From assembly GCF_964355755.1 (NCBI RefSeq), contig NC_092672.1:28950501-29014500 (forward strand): DNA of 64,000 bases, read 5' to 3'. The translations under genes were made by a program, and so were the position numbers. Shown here piece by piece: positions 22,206 to 35,664 of this stretch (positions are counted from its first letter, which is position 1; each line of letters opens with the position of its first letter). Origin of the DNA: Antedon mediterranea. Its lineage: Eukaryota; Echinodermata; Crinoidea; Comatulida; Antedonidae. The notes under the pieces are model-generated. The model ran no database searches, was not told where the DNA came from, and was given only the letters and a program-made list of their open reading frames with translations.

Positions 22206-22839
22206 TTAATTCTTATACACATTATTTTTAATTATAAATAGTTACAGCCTGCATGATGTCATGGAGGGATAAAATAAGTTTAAACATGAAAGAGCACCTC
22301 TGCTCTGATGATCAGCAGCAATGAAGATGTTCAGAAAAGGAGAAACAAATTTGACCACATGTACCGTAATACTCTAGATATAGGGCCTACTAGACTACGA
22401 GCTGAGGAAAGGGAGAGGAACATACTTTAAAGTATGTGAAGCATTTTGACAAGGTACTTTGACTTTAAAAATCAGAACAATGCCAATAATGTATTGTATG
22501 ATGTTTTCATATTATTGATAATATTAATATAATAGTTTCCCCTCCTATTTCATACTTTTTAGGAAAGTACATAATCAGGTGAAAATGTTCGGAAAAGGTG
22601 AACCAGACATCAAGAACACTGTTTCAGATACATGGGAATAAGAAGAGAATACTGTCAAAGATGTCATCATTAGATACTTTTAGCAATAGGCCTATTGTTG
22701 GTTTGAGAAGAGTTAAGGTGCAAAGACTGGTAATTGCCATCCAAAAATTCAGCAGTTGAATTGAATAATGTAATGTTTTAAAGTTGAATAAAATTATACC
22801 AAGCTTAATCAATATTTTTTGTATTTTAGTGATTTTTAT

Positions 22840-23165
22840 TTGTGCACCTTTTTAACAGAAATTTGAACCTTAGAAGAGCATTATAGAACCCTTTATTAGG
22901 GTGTAAAGTTGCACCTTTAATTAGAGGTTGAATTTTGCTCCTTTGGGGAGCTGCTATTGTTGCATTTCGTTTGCACCTTTTAGGGTAGAAAATTACACCT
23001 TATATGGTGCAAATGTGAACTCCAAAGGAGCATTATAGCACCCTTTATCAGGGTTCAAAATTGCACCTTCCGTCAAAGGTGCAGTTGTGCACCTTAAAGG
23101 GAGCTGCTATTGTTGCATCGGTTTGCACCTTTTTAGGTAGAGATTTGCACCTTTTTTTTTAGTGT
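22840..23165. repeat. GGTGCA-rich tandem element
   Basis: Two related units of about 160 bp. Each contains GAGCATTATAG, ACCCTTTAT.AGGGT, GGGAGCTGCTATTGTTGCAT and TTTGCACCTTTTTAGGTAGA, studded with TGCACC. Same family as 20165-20340. Non-coding. Confidence 0.6.
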
Positions 23166-24060
23166 GTAGTTACGCATAGAAACAGGTTCTAAGATAACAT
23201 AAATAATACATTTTGACATAACTTGACCCAAAAAATGACCCTTTCACAAGGTCAGACATTTTCTGGGATTCAGTAGATAAGTAAATTTGGGAAAAGGTAG
23301 TAAAGCTATGTAATCAATTGTTTGTAGTCATGAAACCCCATATTAAAAATATTGTACTTAGTTACGTATAGAAACAGTTGCTACAATACACTATAGGTAA
23401 AATGTTGATGTCATTTGACCTCAATATGTAAAATTTTTTTTTTTTTCATGAAACTCCATATTTAATTTTTTTTTAAATATCATTTGTTACGTAAACAGGT
23501 TTAAGATAACACTAAAGGTCATTTTTTTTTACCTTTATTCAGATTCGTCAAGACTTTCTTTCTGAGATTATTAGGATTCAGTATTTAAAGTAAATTTGGC
23601 AAAAAGTAGAAATGTAAAACTATGTAGAAAAAATGTTTTTTATTTATGAAAAACCCCTTATTTTTTTTACATTTTCGCATAGAAACAGTTACTATGGTAA
23701 AATGTTGACCTCAAAATGAATGAATTTACAATGTCAAGTTTGTCATTAATGGAATGCAGTAGAAGTAAAATTGAGAAACATGTACAAATGCAATCAATTC
23801 TTTGTATTTATAAAAACGCCATTTTTTACGTTTTTTTAAAAATTACTTTCCTTAGTTACACATAGAAATGGTTGCTAAGGTAACACTATAGGTAAAATAT
23901 GAAAATTGTTGAGAATTGTTATGAACTATCTTGTAAATTTTGATCAAACATTAATAGTTGTAGTAAAGTGGGGACCTGTCCTGTTTTGCATTCGGACCCC
24001 TTTTGACCTCAAATGACCTATTTACAAGGTCAGATTTTTTGGGAGGTCTTTCTGTATCTC
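23165..24060. repeat. Degenerate satellite, about 170-180 bp units
   Basis: About five units share TTACGCATAGAAACAGTTAC, a TATAGGTAAAATGTTGAC-like block, TTTxCAAGGTCA, GGGATTCAGTA and CATGAAACCCCATATT. Starts are near 23168, 23350, 23480, 23675 and 23855. A related fragment lies at 19490-19720 in the same orientation. Confidence 0.6.
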
Positions 24061-24339
24061 TTTACACAAAATAGATTTAAAAATTTATAAAAACCATTGA
24101 CTCAATTATTTCCAAGTTTAACATTATTTTCCATCAACTAAATATTTCAATGCAAAATACTGTTTTTCTGGCAATTAATTGAAATAAACCTGGCAACACA
24201 TTCTCCTATTTTATCTAAACTATTCGTATGACTCTAGTAGCATTATGACAAGCCATATATACATTTTATTATTGGATTAGCCATATTTAAATTGTGTTTC
24301 ATGTGTTTTGTTTGTTGATATTTTTTTATATTTTTTGCA

Positions 24340-24920
24340 TTTTTCGTATTTTCCTGGCAACACAAAACCTATGTACGAAATTTACCCCAGTGTTTTTTTC
24401 GTGATTATTGTTGACAAACCTATTGACTATCAAATTATAAAACCTCATTGATTTAAAAACACCACTTTGGAAGTTATAGGTACGTTTATGAGGTATACTT
24501 TTATAAAAAAAATATTTTTTAAAAACACCCCTTTTTAAAATAATGGTATCAACCAAACTCCATTTTGTAATTTATTTTTTTTCTACATTAAATGGAACTC
24601 AATACATGTTGTTTACACTGCTATAACCAAAAACTGTATACTGTAAGTATTTTTGGTTAAAATAAGTAGGCCTATACAAGTTTGTACTTTTTCACTATAG
24701 AAAATCTGTGAAAAATGGCAAAAACATCAAAATTTGGATAATTGACCGTTGTCATGGCAACGGAGGCTAAAAATTAAAATGAATGTTGTAGATATGCTTT
24801 TTATTGAAATGTCTATTCATGGTAAACATTTGAGAGAAATCCATTTTTTTACATCTGCCACCAAATCTTTGATTTTTACAGACAATGGCTCTTAAAGTTG
24901 TCTTACTGGCAATTGTAAAA
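24340..24920 (-). repeat. Right arm of an approximately 6.9-kb inverted-arm region
   Basis: Reverse-complement partner of 18058-18640; shared blocks include ACAATGGCTCTTAA, TTGTCATGGCAACGG, ACACCACTTTGG and AAATTTACCCCAGT. Small open frames here are not supported. Confidence 0.55.
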
Positions 24921-24929
24921 ATTAATTGT

Positions 24930-26520
24930 CATTCTACTGTGTTCTGTTAAAATATGCACATAATCCGTTTTGAAAGTAAAACCAGTCTAGTAAAACTTGT
25001 CACGGATCGAGTTGGTCATTTTGTTGTACTCTTATGGTATGTTGACGTTGCAGGTATGTCATTTGCATACCATGTAGTTCTTAATAATGTGACGCGATAT
25101 CACTAGATGGACGTATTTTAATTCAATACTGGTTTACAGTTTTAAATCTATTTTTATCAATCAGCAGATTGCGTTTACAAATAACAACTGAAGATCGTGA
25201 ATATTATTCATTAATCTATGATGTTGGGCAGTGCTATGATTTCAGAACCAACTTCACATTCGAGTTGAATTTTCATTTTCGGTTGTTTTTTTTTTTTTGT
25301 TTTTTTTTTTGTTAGGTTGGTGAAAGGGGTGGGGAATTGCGTGTTTTGTTTGTTTTATTGACTGTGGTAGAGAATGTTAGTTCCATTATAAGAATAAAGG
25401 CTGATATAAGCCTACCAAAAGAAACGTGACTGATACGACTATTTGTCATTCTTCAATGTGTGATAAATAATATATTACGAGGACGCTGCTTTTTCAGAGT
25501 TGGTTCCAGGGCGATTTCAGTTTATGCATATATTACAATTTAATTTGGTTGCTCTTGTCCTATTTAATATCAGTGCTTTTTGTTCTTATCAGCTGATCTT
25601 GATCCATCTCCCTAAGACAATGTTGCTTGATTAACCATGCAGGGCCGTTGTACTTTACAGAGATGAGTTTTACAGAATGAAATACAATGACACACTAACA
25701 AAAATGCTGCATATGTTATCAGAATAACATTAGGTATAATTGTATCAACTAACAATAGGTTCAGTTGAATAACAATATAACAATTATCAACTGTGTGAAA
25801 ATTGTAAGAAAAGGATGATTTTGAGATCATCTTACTTTAAAACTCAATGCCGACGATGTTTCATAAAATGAAGAATTAGAAATAACATGACCTTGTAGGT
25901 AAGTAATTATAGGCATTAGAAATGCCGAAACAGCCATAAAAACCGGTCAAAATAATAACAGAGTTACATTGAAAAACCTCCCTAAAATACAAGTGTTTTC
26001 TGTTATTTCATGCCGTTAATCGGAAATCGCCCGGATTTTTGGGTACATAAAACAAAATATAATGTATGACAAAATGATTGGGAAAGTCAGAAGATACAGT
26101 CGCTTTTTCACGAGACACAAAACTCTTTCTGAAACTTAGTTGTTCAGAAAAGGTAGGCCTGTAGGCAACATAAGGTACAAAGTTGTGTGAATATAACAAA
26201 TGTACTTTATAAAATGCTGATTTTATGTATAACAAATATATAATGGAAAGTCACAGTTCTCAACAAAAAATAGGTAATCCAATACGACAATGATATACTA
26301 AAATTCATAAAGTGAAAAGTTACTCAATAATAATTAGTATTTGAGTCTTGCTGGAGAAGAAGGTCACGTGATTGGTCTATAATAACGAAAAGTAAACAGA
26401 CTACGAGTTGGCAGACGACACATGTGAAAATGAAACATAAACAAAGAACTGAATAAAATGACTATATCAAACTACAGACCATCGACTAATGTAGGCCTAC
26501 AGAGAAAAAATCATGGAAGC
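24930..26520. other. Intergenic, no gene seen
   Basis: AT-rich DNA with a poly-T tract at about 25285-25312. Open frames are short, on either strand, with no domain-like sequence. Confidence 0.4.
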
Positions 26521-26524
26521 AACT

Positions 26525-26879
26525 ATTAAAGATATTAGTGTCCCACAAAACGTGAAAAGATTAATAAAATAAATTAATAAAGACTTTAAATAGGCCATTT
26601 TGTAGTTTTAATAAAGTTATTCACTTCATTACAAACAAAAAAACACTAATTATTCCACTTATAAAAAGAGAAAAGAAACATTTAATTTTAACCAACAACC
26701 ATTTGTCTGGCAGACAATTCAAGTATTTTTTGCTTTAAATTACGTTTTTTTCAGGTAAATATTTGTGTTTTTTTTCGATCCCGTTTTTGGTAAAAGTGAA
26801 TAAATATTATGTGACATTAAAATGGCATATTAAAAAAATAGAAAAAAAATATTTTGTAGGAGGACAATATATCTTTAAA
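26525..26879. mobile_element. MITE, TTAAAGATGTATTGTCC family
   Basis: Left end ATTAAAGATATTAGTGTCCC, right end AGGACAATATATCTTTAA. The interior has the family's AAAGTGAATAA and TTGCTTTAAATTACG blocks. More diverged than 8426-8779. Confidence 0.65.
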
Positions 26880-26959
26880 CACTGTAAGGATCTTAATGAA
26901 TACTTATCAATTTTATTCCTACTACGTGGCCTATATAAAAATGATTAGTAGGCCTACAT

Positions 26960-27585
26960 TGCTAGTGTCGTTTGTAGTTGAAGTTGAAATTGTAGTCCTT
27001 AATAATAATAGAGCCTTTTGATTTGTGATACTCTTCTTTTCCGTTTTGTATACAGTCATGTAGGCCTATGTTGCAGAGCGATCTGTTCACAGAATTAAAA
27101 AATGTCATGTGTTTTCTACGGTGCCATTTTTAATGTAAGTAGGTTACAAGGATTATTTTTGAGAAAAAAAACTATGGGTAACGTAAAATAAATTAACGAG
27201 CTTTTTCGGATGTTGAAAGTAGAAATCTTCAAATACCATGTTGGGAATGAACAAAATTATTAAATATATTTTTAAAAGACATAATGAACGGTTATTTCTT
27301 TTAATAATTTCACTAACTTTTCCATTTCACCAATGGGCAAGTTCTGGTTGACTATTTTTCATCTTTAAATTACACACATATGTATATTATACATTTTTGT
27401 TCTAAATAAAGTTCGTTAAAGTTCACCTGTAATGACTTCAAAATAAAAGTGTATTTTTTTTCGGGGATTTTTAGTCGCGCCAAACCCGACTCGACTCTAC
27501 AGCTCTATTGTATACTTTTTGTTGGAGAATTAGTGAGCGCCCTCTAACATATGAAATAGTTCCCGAGAGAAGACAACAAAACCCT
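26960..27585. other. Intergenic, no gene seen
   Basis: AT-rich DNA without protein-like frames or recognised repeats. Confidence 0.35.
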
Positions 27586-27589
27586 CTTC

Positions 27590-28150
27590 TCGGTTAGGCC
27601 TAGCCTAGGCTAGTACTTCGCTTTCATATTTGAATGTTCTTTAACAAACTCATGACAGCGTAGGTGGGTGTCACTGTCAGTTCGGTGATAATTATTACTA
27701 CTCAAGTAGGCAAGGTCTGGGCCTAATAATGGACTAGGCCTAGCCTAGGCTAGCATCCAGCAGTGTAAGACTAAACTAAGAGTAGCAAGGCAACTAGCCT
27801 AGTAGGCCTAGCCTAACTAGGCTAGGCCTACTAACTAGCTAGCAGGCCTACTAGATGGGTCTAGCAGGCCTGGCTAGCTAGGCCTAGCAAGCCGGTGTCT
27901 TGCAGCCTACTAGGCCTATGCTATAAATGAGTAAGAGTCTAGAGAGAAGACAGAAAAAACAGCCTAGGCCTAGCTAGCTTACTTATGCCTAGGCTAATAG
28001 TAGTAAACTAAGTAGCCTAGGCTATTATCCTTTCGGTGATCAAGATAACCATTTTCTAGGCCTGGCCCTAGAGGCTAGGCCTATTTTATTATTATTAATA
28101 TTAAACGTTTAATTTTTTAGCATTTAGGCCCTAGGCCTATCTTTTTTCAT
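27590..28150. repeat. TAGGCCTAG-rich low-complexity tract 2
   Basis: Same hexamer composition as 21680-22205. It lies upstream of the POM121-like gene, whose noncoding first exon and promoter are probably between here and 28850 but could not be placed. Confidence 0.65.
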
Positions 28151-28437
28151 TTTTTTTAATGTTATTATTTGGACGCACCTTTTAATCCACAAAAAATGTA
28201 CAATTTTGAATAATATAAATAAAAGTGAAGTTTCAATTAATTATAATTATTATTTCCTCTAAACATTTATTTGGTTACCGTATTTGGTTGTACAGTATTC
28301 TACGTGAGACAAGCGATGTGGTTTCTCACTTGTCTAATCCTAGGCTAGGTCCCAAAATGTAATTGGAGGGCGACCTATATTTTATGAAAAGTAATAAATT
28401 ATTCATAAATTATATCATTTCAATTACATGCTTAGCC

Positions 28438-28598
28438 TACACTCTATCACACTATTTTTGTGACAAAAAGTGTGATGTGCCCATATATGGACGTGATGAT
28501 GTCATATAAAACTACAATATTTAGGCATATCACTACCATATTTGGGCACATCACACTTTTTTTTTGTCAAACTAGTTTGATAGTGTTGACAGAGCTTT
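28438..28598. mobile_element. MITE, 'CTGTCTACACTAT' family copy
   Basis: Palindromic element with AAAGTGTGATGTGCCCATAT on the left, GGGCACATCACACTTT on the right, and the right terminus AGTTTGATAGTGTTGACAGAGC. The left terminus is truncated to ACTCTATCACACTAT. Confidence 0.7.
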
Positions 28599-28902
28599 TA
28601 CATGCCTAGCCTACCTAGACTAAAAGTAAATGTGTCATAATTTGATGATAATCTATATATATAATTATTGTTTATTGTATTTGATACAATTATTAATGTA
28701 TTTTGAAACCAGGCTTAAAGCTCTATATTGAGCTTATTTGGTCTTTTCCAGGCTTTGAATTTTTTATTTAATACTTTTAATTATTTTGTGAAATAAAAAC
28801 AAACGAACAAATCTAATAAAAAACATATTTTGTCCTCCTTTGTTCTTCTAGGCTCTACTTGTATAGCAAGAAGTTCATAGTTGCCATAGGCCACAACCAA
28901 AT

Positions 28903-31900
28903 ATGTCAAGGCGCACATCTAGTGCTTTTAGGAACTTTCAAAGCAATGAAGATCGTTCAGGCCTTCGAGCAAGCCCAAGAATTTTAAACCTCTCAAAACG
29001 TATCGTAAGTCCAGTAAAGATAAAGATAGCCAGTCCAGACGTTGTTCGGTCACCGATTGCCCTGTAAGTCCAACCATTCTTTTACTCTTCATACAGATAC
29101 TGTTAGACTACATGGCTACGTTTTGTTCTAAAAAAATGTAACAGTTGATTCGCAGCGTTCTATAGAGGGCCGCGGATATAGACACGGAGTTCAATGAGTG
29201 TGTTTGTTTGATTGGCAGCAGTGCTTTAGTATAGGCAAGCGCGTTGGAAAATTGTTTGATGTCACCGTCGATGCATATTCTTCTATTCCTTAATCCATGG
29301 TTATACATAAGGTGTGATGCACATTGGAAAAATGACTCACCTCTCCCCGAGGGTCACATAGTGCGTCATAAAATAATAAATAATAAAGTGCATAATGTGA
29401 TTGTGGAATTAAGAATTTCCAGGATTTAAATTATTACACCTTACTTTCTGTGTAAATGTAAAGGTACATAGGCATTGAATTTTCAGCAATACCGAGGCTG
29501 CCATATCGGTCTACTGTACTTATGACCTGTTGAACTTGAGTTTATGAGATTAAAATCTGGTTTACGAAAGTTTACCGAAATCCTTCACAAACATTTTGAG
29601 ATGTTGAACCACGTATTTGCCATGACCTTTCACCCCTTATTTCTGAATTTAGTCTCCAACATGCACATACGTATTCTAAAACTACATACAGTACTTCTTG
29701 AACATTCTTATCATTTCTAAATATCCAATTTTTTAGGTTCAGGAAATTAGATGCAGAAATAAAAGCTGACCCTTGCAGTAAAGAGAGCGTGATATCCGCC
29801 ATCAGAAAATGTCGTAAACGATCTGTGAATTCAGAGAAGGATCGTTCTGAAGCGAATTTAACAGAGGATAATAACAAAACTAAGAAACTGTAAGTCCCTG
29901 GTCTTTCAATCAATCAATTTTGGATGCGGATTAGGGTTATAGATGGCGTACACTACATGTGGGTCAATTGTGATCAGTTAATGACAGCTAGCCTCACTGT
30001 GCAACAAAAATAAACATGCAAAAACGAAAATATAGTACTCGCACACATATAATGACGATTTGCACTCTCAATGATGTCATTAAGAGTGCAATTGAACATT
30101 TATTTTAATATCATGTGACCCACAATCCTCCAATCAAATTGCATTGCACCTTCAAAACACTGTTAATTGTTGCTTTACTCTTTAGTTTAAAAAACTAAAA
30201 CTTTGTAACATTTATTTGATGCTAGGCGAAATGAAATCAACTTTAGAAGAACACCTTCTCCTCTGCTCACCGTTGACAACAACGTCTCCAACAATGAAGT
30301 CAGTCAGAAGGTAGCTGTTAATCAGCCTCGTCTTAGCATGAATTATGGGATTGTATCAAAGACGCCACGCAACGCTATATTCAGTTCGTTTAGCTCCTCT
30401 AGATTAGCTTCCAATAATGTGAGTTTTTACTGTGTTTTTTAGATTAAAATTGAATTTTGATAACGAAACTTCACAATTTGACACCAATATTTCAGAAGCT
30501 ATTTATATGTAGGAGACAATTAACGCGATTAAACACGAAAATTATCTCTACTCGATATTAGTGTATTGGATCTTTTTAATCCATTGTATTGTATAGTTTT
30601 AAAGCCTTTATTTGAGGTAATTTGTCAAACAAACAGTATTGAATCTTGTTTTTGCCAAAAAGTGGCTATTGTCAAGTTAAGCTTACGTGTTGATTGGGCA
30701 ATGAGTAATCAATAGTGTAGTTCAAAGCCTCTATTTGCATGAGGTAATTTCTCCAATGATAAAAAAATTAAATTTGTGGTATTGTGTACAAACCACCTGC
30801 GCTCACCTAGTGTTCCCTTCATAGACGGCAGTTGTGACTATAGATTTTAGACTTTGATTTTATACAGTTGACAGAATGCTTTTTGTTAAAAATTATGTAA
30901 TTTTTGTGACTATTTTAGTATGATCTTTTGACTTAGTCATTTTTTTTTTTAGAATTTCTAAAATTTGTTTTTTTATTTCATGCACAGATTATGAAATTAA
31001 AAGATGGAATGAAATGGAGCAAATAACAAAATAAATATAATAATAATAATAATTTTTTTTTTAACAGAAAAAAAGATTATTTGAAGAGACTGTATTGGAG
31101 GAGGATGATGTTGTTCCTTCTAAGAAGTTTATTCATGCTTTGCAGGAGAAAAAGTTACCAAATACCAATATGTAAGTGGCAATCTTAAATCGCCTGAAGG
31201 ATGTGCGGCTCCCTAGATAATGGCTTTGTGTGTACTAGTACACCTGGGTAACCTCCTACTCGCCTCGTAAAATGTACTAGGTTAAAAATTTTGGTCGGTT
31301 GGACTTGTGCAACATTAAAAAAAGTAATTCACAAATAATGCACAAGTCGGAGTGTGTTAGTGGAGATGAGGCGCACTTGAGGGTATTTACAATGGTGCGA
31401 CATGCGCAACATTGTAAATACCCGAGAGTGCTCCATTAACATACAAATTTACAATTTTCATTTACCTTTTTGGGTGAATACACCTAGGCCTAGCCTAGAA
31501 AGAAGCTAGACCTAACATGGCAAGTACCACTGCTCGGCGACCAAATCACCGCCTAGGCCTAGCAAAATGGACAAGATATACAAGTGGTGTGTGTTTTTTT
31601 TTTTTTTATTTGGGCCGCGGGACAGGCAACCTGGTTTGTACTTGTAAATCGTGCAGAGAGCCTAGCACGATCGGTACTCACTTCAATACGATTTACATGT
31701 AGAGTGCTGTTATGCATTTGCTGCACACTTTTTGCACTCCAGTGCATGATAGTGAAAAAAGAAAGAGCGCACACATGACTCATCTCAGCGCATCTGATTG
31801 GCTACATCCTTGAACCCATGTTATAAATTGTTTTAATAATTCAAGTAATATTTTTATTACAGTAAAGAGGTGTCTGTATCAATAGTTGGTAAATCTTCAA

Positions 31901-34900
31901 ACCAATCAGCAAAGAAACACGATCAAGAAAAAGTTAAAAGCTCGGAAACTGAATCGGACGGTCAGCCGAAGCTTAAAAGGACACAGGGTCATCGGAAAAT
32001 GCCAACATTCAGCGCCATAGGAAGCAGTATATTTGTAGTGAGTAAAATAATTAGGAAGGCCAGCTGCATAAATATGACCAACCCATGTGCGACTAATAAA
32101 TTAAATAATCATTTTATTGTAAGTGTAGTTTAATAACCCATAGATATATGAGAATATCAATATAAAAAAAGAGAAAAATTGGCAACAGGTAATTACAGGT
32201 CCTCAAACTGATTGTTTAAAACAGTAACTCTGTGTACTCCTAGTACCACAGTTTTAAAGTTGCCGATCCAGTTATAAAGTTTATAAGTACAGTAAACTTT
32301 AAATCTATTTATTGTTTGTATCCACTTACAGAATTATATTTTTATTTATAGCCTTCAAGTACATCATTTGAATTCACAGCGAAAGACTTGGCTGAGACGA
32401 GATACCAAGCGGAACAACGTGTGAAACTCCTTAGGCAAGAACTTAAAGAACAGGATGAACTTGGTGAGTTAAGTCAACCCTAAACTCTTAATCATAAACA
32501 TTACAAAAACTGTCTAAATTGATTAAAGTGTCTGAAACCAAAACTTGTTTGAAGCAATTAAAACTAAAGCTCTGTCTACACTATTAAACTAGTTTGTGCC
32601 AAAACATGATAGTGATATGCCCAAATAAAAAGAAAAATATCACATTCTGTCCATATGGGCATATCACATTTTTTTGTCGCATAAAGTTTTATAGTGTAGA
32701 AAGAACTCAATATTCTCCCAGTCCTGGACTTTTTACCGTTTTAAAACGATTTAATTATCTGTGTGTTTTTTTTATAGAGCAAACTAAATTAAAAATAAAG
32801 ACTAAAGTAGAAGGATCTGGTTATGTTTTGGGAACCCAGACAAATACCCCGTCACTTAATATTGAGACGCCAACGACTGGAAAAGGACTACCACAGCTAA
32901 CATCGTTAATCAAACAGCCTAGTATACAAGAACCTGTGAAGACTTCAGAATTGTTAACCCAGCAAACTGGTGCCAGTTCAGCTATGCCTACTTTCTTGCA
33001 AGGTCTTGGAAAGTCATCTGCTTCTACCATTCCTCCTTCAAATCTCTTAACATCCACTACTGCCAAGACTGGTTCTCTCACAACTGTAACTCTTGGGCAG
33101 AAATTATCAACAGGTGGACTTGGAATGTCTTCTCTGACACCAGTCTCATCAACGCAAGGTACTACTACGCCAGTAATCAACTTCGGTACCAGTTCGAAGG
33201 TCACACCAGCGGCTACCAAAACCAATACCTCTTTGAATCCAGATCTATCAATTAAGAATGCTTCAAATACTCCTTCAGGATTTCAGTTTGGAACCAGTGA
33301 ACCTAAACCTTTCTCTCAAACTGGTTCTACATCATTATCTAGTGCTGGACAAGGATTCAAGTTTGGTGGAACTGGTGACAGTGCTGCTAGCGCTAAATTT
33401 CCAGTTGGAGGAACTGTTCTTGGAAGCAGTCCATCCCTTAACCAACCTACCAGCGTGCCATCGACTTCAACTGGTAGCTTCACATTTGGTGGATCAATGA
33501 CCACCAATAGTAACAATCAAACTAGTAAAGAACAGAATAAGTCAATGAATTTACCAAGTTTCTCAACATCCAGTGGTTCTATAACTGGTAACACAGGTTC
33601 ATTTGGTGGTGCAACAGTGAGCTCAAATATTTTTGGTGCCACTACGACTGGTGCAAGCGCCCCATCCACTCCAGCTCAACAAGCATCCTCATCCTCCTTC
33701 CAGTTTAAAGCCTCTGGCAGCTCCGGTAATTTGTCTGGTCTTTCATCCGGATTGTTTCCGTCAGGGATTACTAATAGTGTTTCTTCACAATCGCAAAAGA
33801 GTACGTTTAAACCGATATTTGGTGATACCCTTCAATCCATGTCAACAGCGATGACGCCACCTAAACAAACATTTAACCCGATCTTTGGTGCACCCAACAA
33901 AAGCAAGCCACCTCAAGGTGGATTTAACTTCCAACCAGGTGTAACGTCCGTATCAACAGGTGGTCAAACTTCAACACCTGCATTTGCCTTTGGTGCTAAG
34001 AGTTCCTCTACTTCTGGTGTTTCCTCTGGTATTACATCTGGTATGCCATCTGGTATTGCTTCAGGCATTGCTTCAGGTACAACTGGCAACAATAGTGGTT
34101 TTAATTTTGGATCAAGCACCACTAAAAACACCTCAAATACAATGACAGCAGGAGCCAGAACCGGTTTAAATTTTGGTAAGTAAATAATGAAGTCACAATG
34201 CCTTCAAATTTGAACTTTACCCAAAGTATAATAATAAACACAAAATAATGATTATTACAGCTTGTCCCAAGATATTTAGAAACTTTATTTGGTCAAATTT
34301 ACCATAAGTTACATAACATTGGCTCTGTGTTTCGTGTAAACTTCCTCTTTTATGACCTCTCTGTGTGACCTTTCTGTTTTGAAATTATGTACTACTGTAC
34401 CACCTGCTGTATAAAATCAAACAAGATAAGAATACTTGGCATTTAATAGACATGTGGACTGTTCCATTCTTATGGAATGGTTAGTAGTTCTATAGTATTA
34501 ATATAACATTCTTGTGTATTTTTACTGTAGGTACTTCGCAAGCACTAAGTAGTGGCTTTCAATTTGGCCAATCAAATCCCACTAATCTTCAAAGCACTCA
34601 ATCTGGTGGGATGTTCAGTCAAGCTCAAGCAACACCAGCGTTTGGCCAGACCACACAGAGTATGACCGGGTTTGGACAGTCCAGTGGCTCCGCATTTGGA
34701 CAAACAAGTAAACCGACCTTTGCCCCGTCTGCAGCAAATAGCTTCGGTCAACCAAATCAAACTAACATGTTTGGACAACCTGCTCAAGCAGTTCCTTCAT
34801 TCGGCCAGAGTTCTTCTCAGCCGGCCTTTGGTCAAGCGTCCAGTCAAGGTGCTAACACAGGCTTTCAGTTTGGTGCTGCTTCTGCTACGCCGCCTTTTGG

Positions 34901-35664
34901 GGGATTTGGTCAAGCTAGCCAAGCAGCAACTCCGGCTGCTTCCCAGCAAATGACTCCATCGTTTGGACAGAGTGATAATGCAAAACAGGGCTTCAACTTT
35001 GGTGGATCAGGTAGGAGACTATTTTTAAAATATCCTAAAATATTGCTATTGGAGTGAAACAACCCAAGTTTCTTATTAGTTCAAAATAATATAGACCAGG
35101 ACAATCGCATTAAAGCTCAGGTACAGGCATACATTTTAAATATAATATCTCGTAGTGTAAATAAAGCAAATGTGTTTAACAGAAATCATGACATAAAAAC
35201 ATGAATTTTCCTTAAAATTGCCAGATACAAAATTTGACAAATTTCTGCTATAAAAGACAGACTTTTTTTAGTAGTTGGGTAGTTTAACCAATGCAATACT
35301 ATATCCGGCAACTCCTTAGAAAGTGAAGACAGAGTTGTAACATTACAATATCAGGAAACAATAAAACATTCATGAGAAAGAGCACCTTTTCTGCACTCTT
35401 AACCGCTCCATTTGCTTGACACAGAGTGATTCTTATTGACCTTTAAGATTGTGTCCGCTGATCAAGACACCTTATTTAATGTAAGATAATGTTATTTAAT
35501 GTATTTGTTTGTTTTCAGGAGTGTCTCCTGCACCAAACTTTGGTTCCGGTGGATTCATGACGCCAGCAGGACAGAATCAAAATTTTTCTGTAGGGGCCGG
35601 TGGAACGATAGCCAGGGACCGAAAGAAATATGCTGCCCGCAGAAAAGTGAATAAAAGGAGGTGA
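28903..35664 (+). CDS. POM121: POM121-like FG nucleoporin, 9 coding exons
   Basis: FG-repeat nucleoporin of the nuclear pore complex; family members help build pores in the nuclear membrane and bind importins. Coding exons: 28903-29063, 29737-29889, 30226-30418, 31068-31171, 31863-32037, 32352-32463, 32778-34175, 34531-35010, 35519-35664. All junctions are GT-AG and keep one frame, giving 973 residues. The exon holding the ATG starts at 28852 and has an in-frame TAG at 28864, which fixes the start. The N-terminal third is basic and Ser-rich (SPRILNLSKRIVSPVKIKI). The two large exons are Ser/Thr/Gly-rich with FQFG, FKFGG, FTFGG, FAFG and many FGQ repeats. The C-terminus, FSVGAGG...RKKYAARRKVNKRR, resembles the vertebrate POM121 tail. 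Unlike vertebrate POM121, no N-terminal membrane helix is seen. NUP153 is a less likely alternative. Confidence 0.85.
31381..31421. repeat. Perfect hairpin in POM121-like intron 4
   Basis: GGGTATTTACAATG, a 13-nt loop, CATTGTAAATACCC, set in a longer imperfect palindrome (GAGGCGCAC.. / ..GAGTGCTCC). Probably the centre of a MITE. Confidence 0.5.
32566..32709. mobile_element. MITE copy in POM121-like intron 6
   Basis: Termini AAAGCTCTGTCTACACTATT and TTTATAGTGTAGAAAGAACT, with the GATATGCCC / GGGCATATCAC core. 'CTGTCTACACTAT' family. Confidence 0.7.
35111..35320. repeat. Interspersed repeat, copy 2
   Basis: TTAAAGCTCAGGTACAGGCAT onward matches 3003-3220. It lies in the last intron of the POM121-like gene. 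Confidence 0.6.

Noticed and set aside
32821-33516. Minus-strand open frames opposite the FG exon
   Set aside because: Antisense shadows of the POM121-like exon 7, whose FG repeats are diagnostic.
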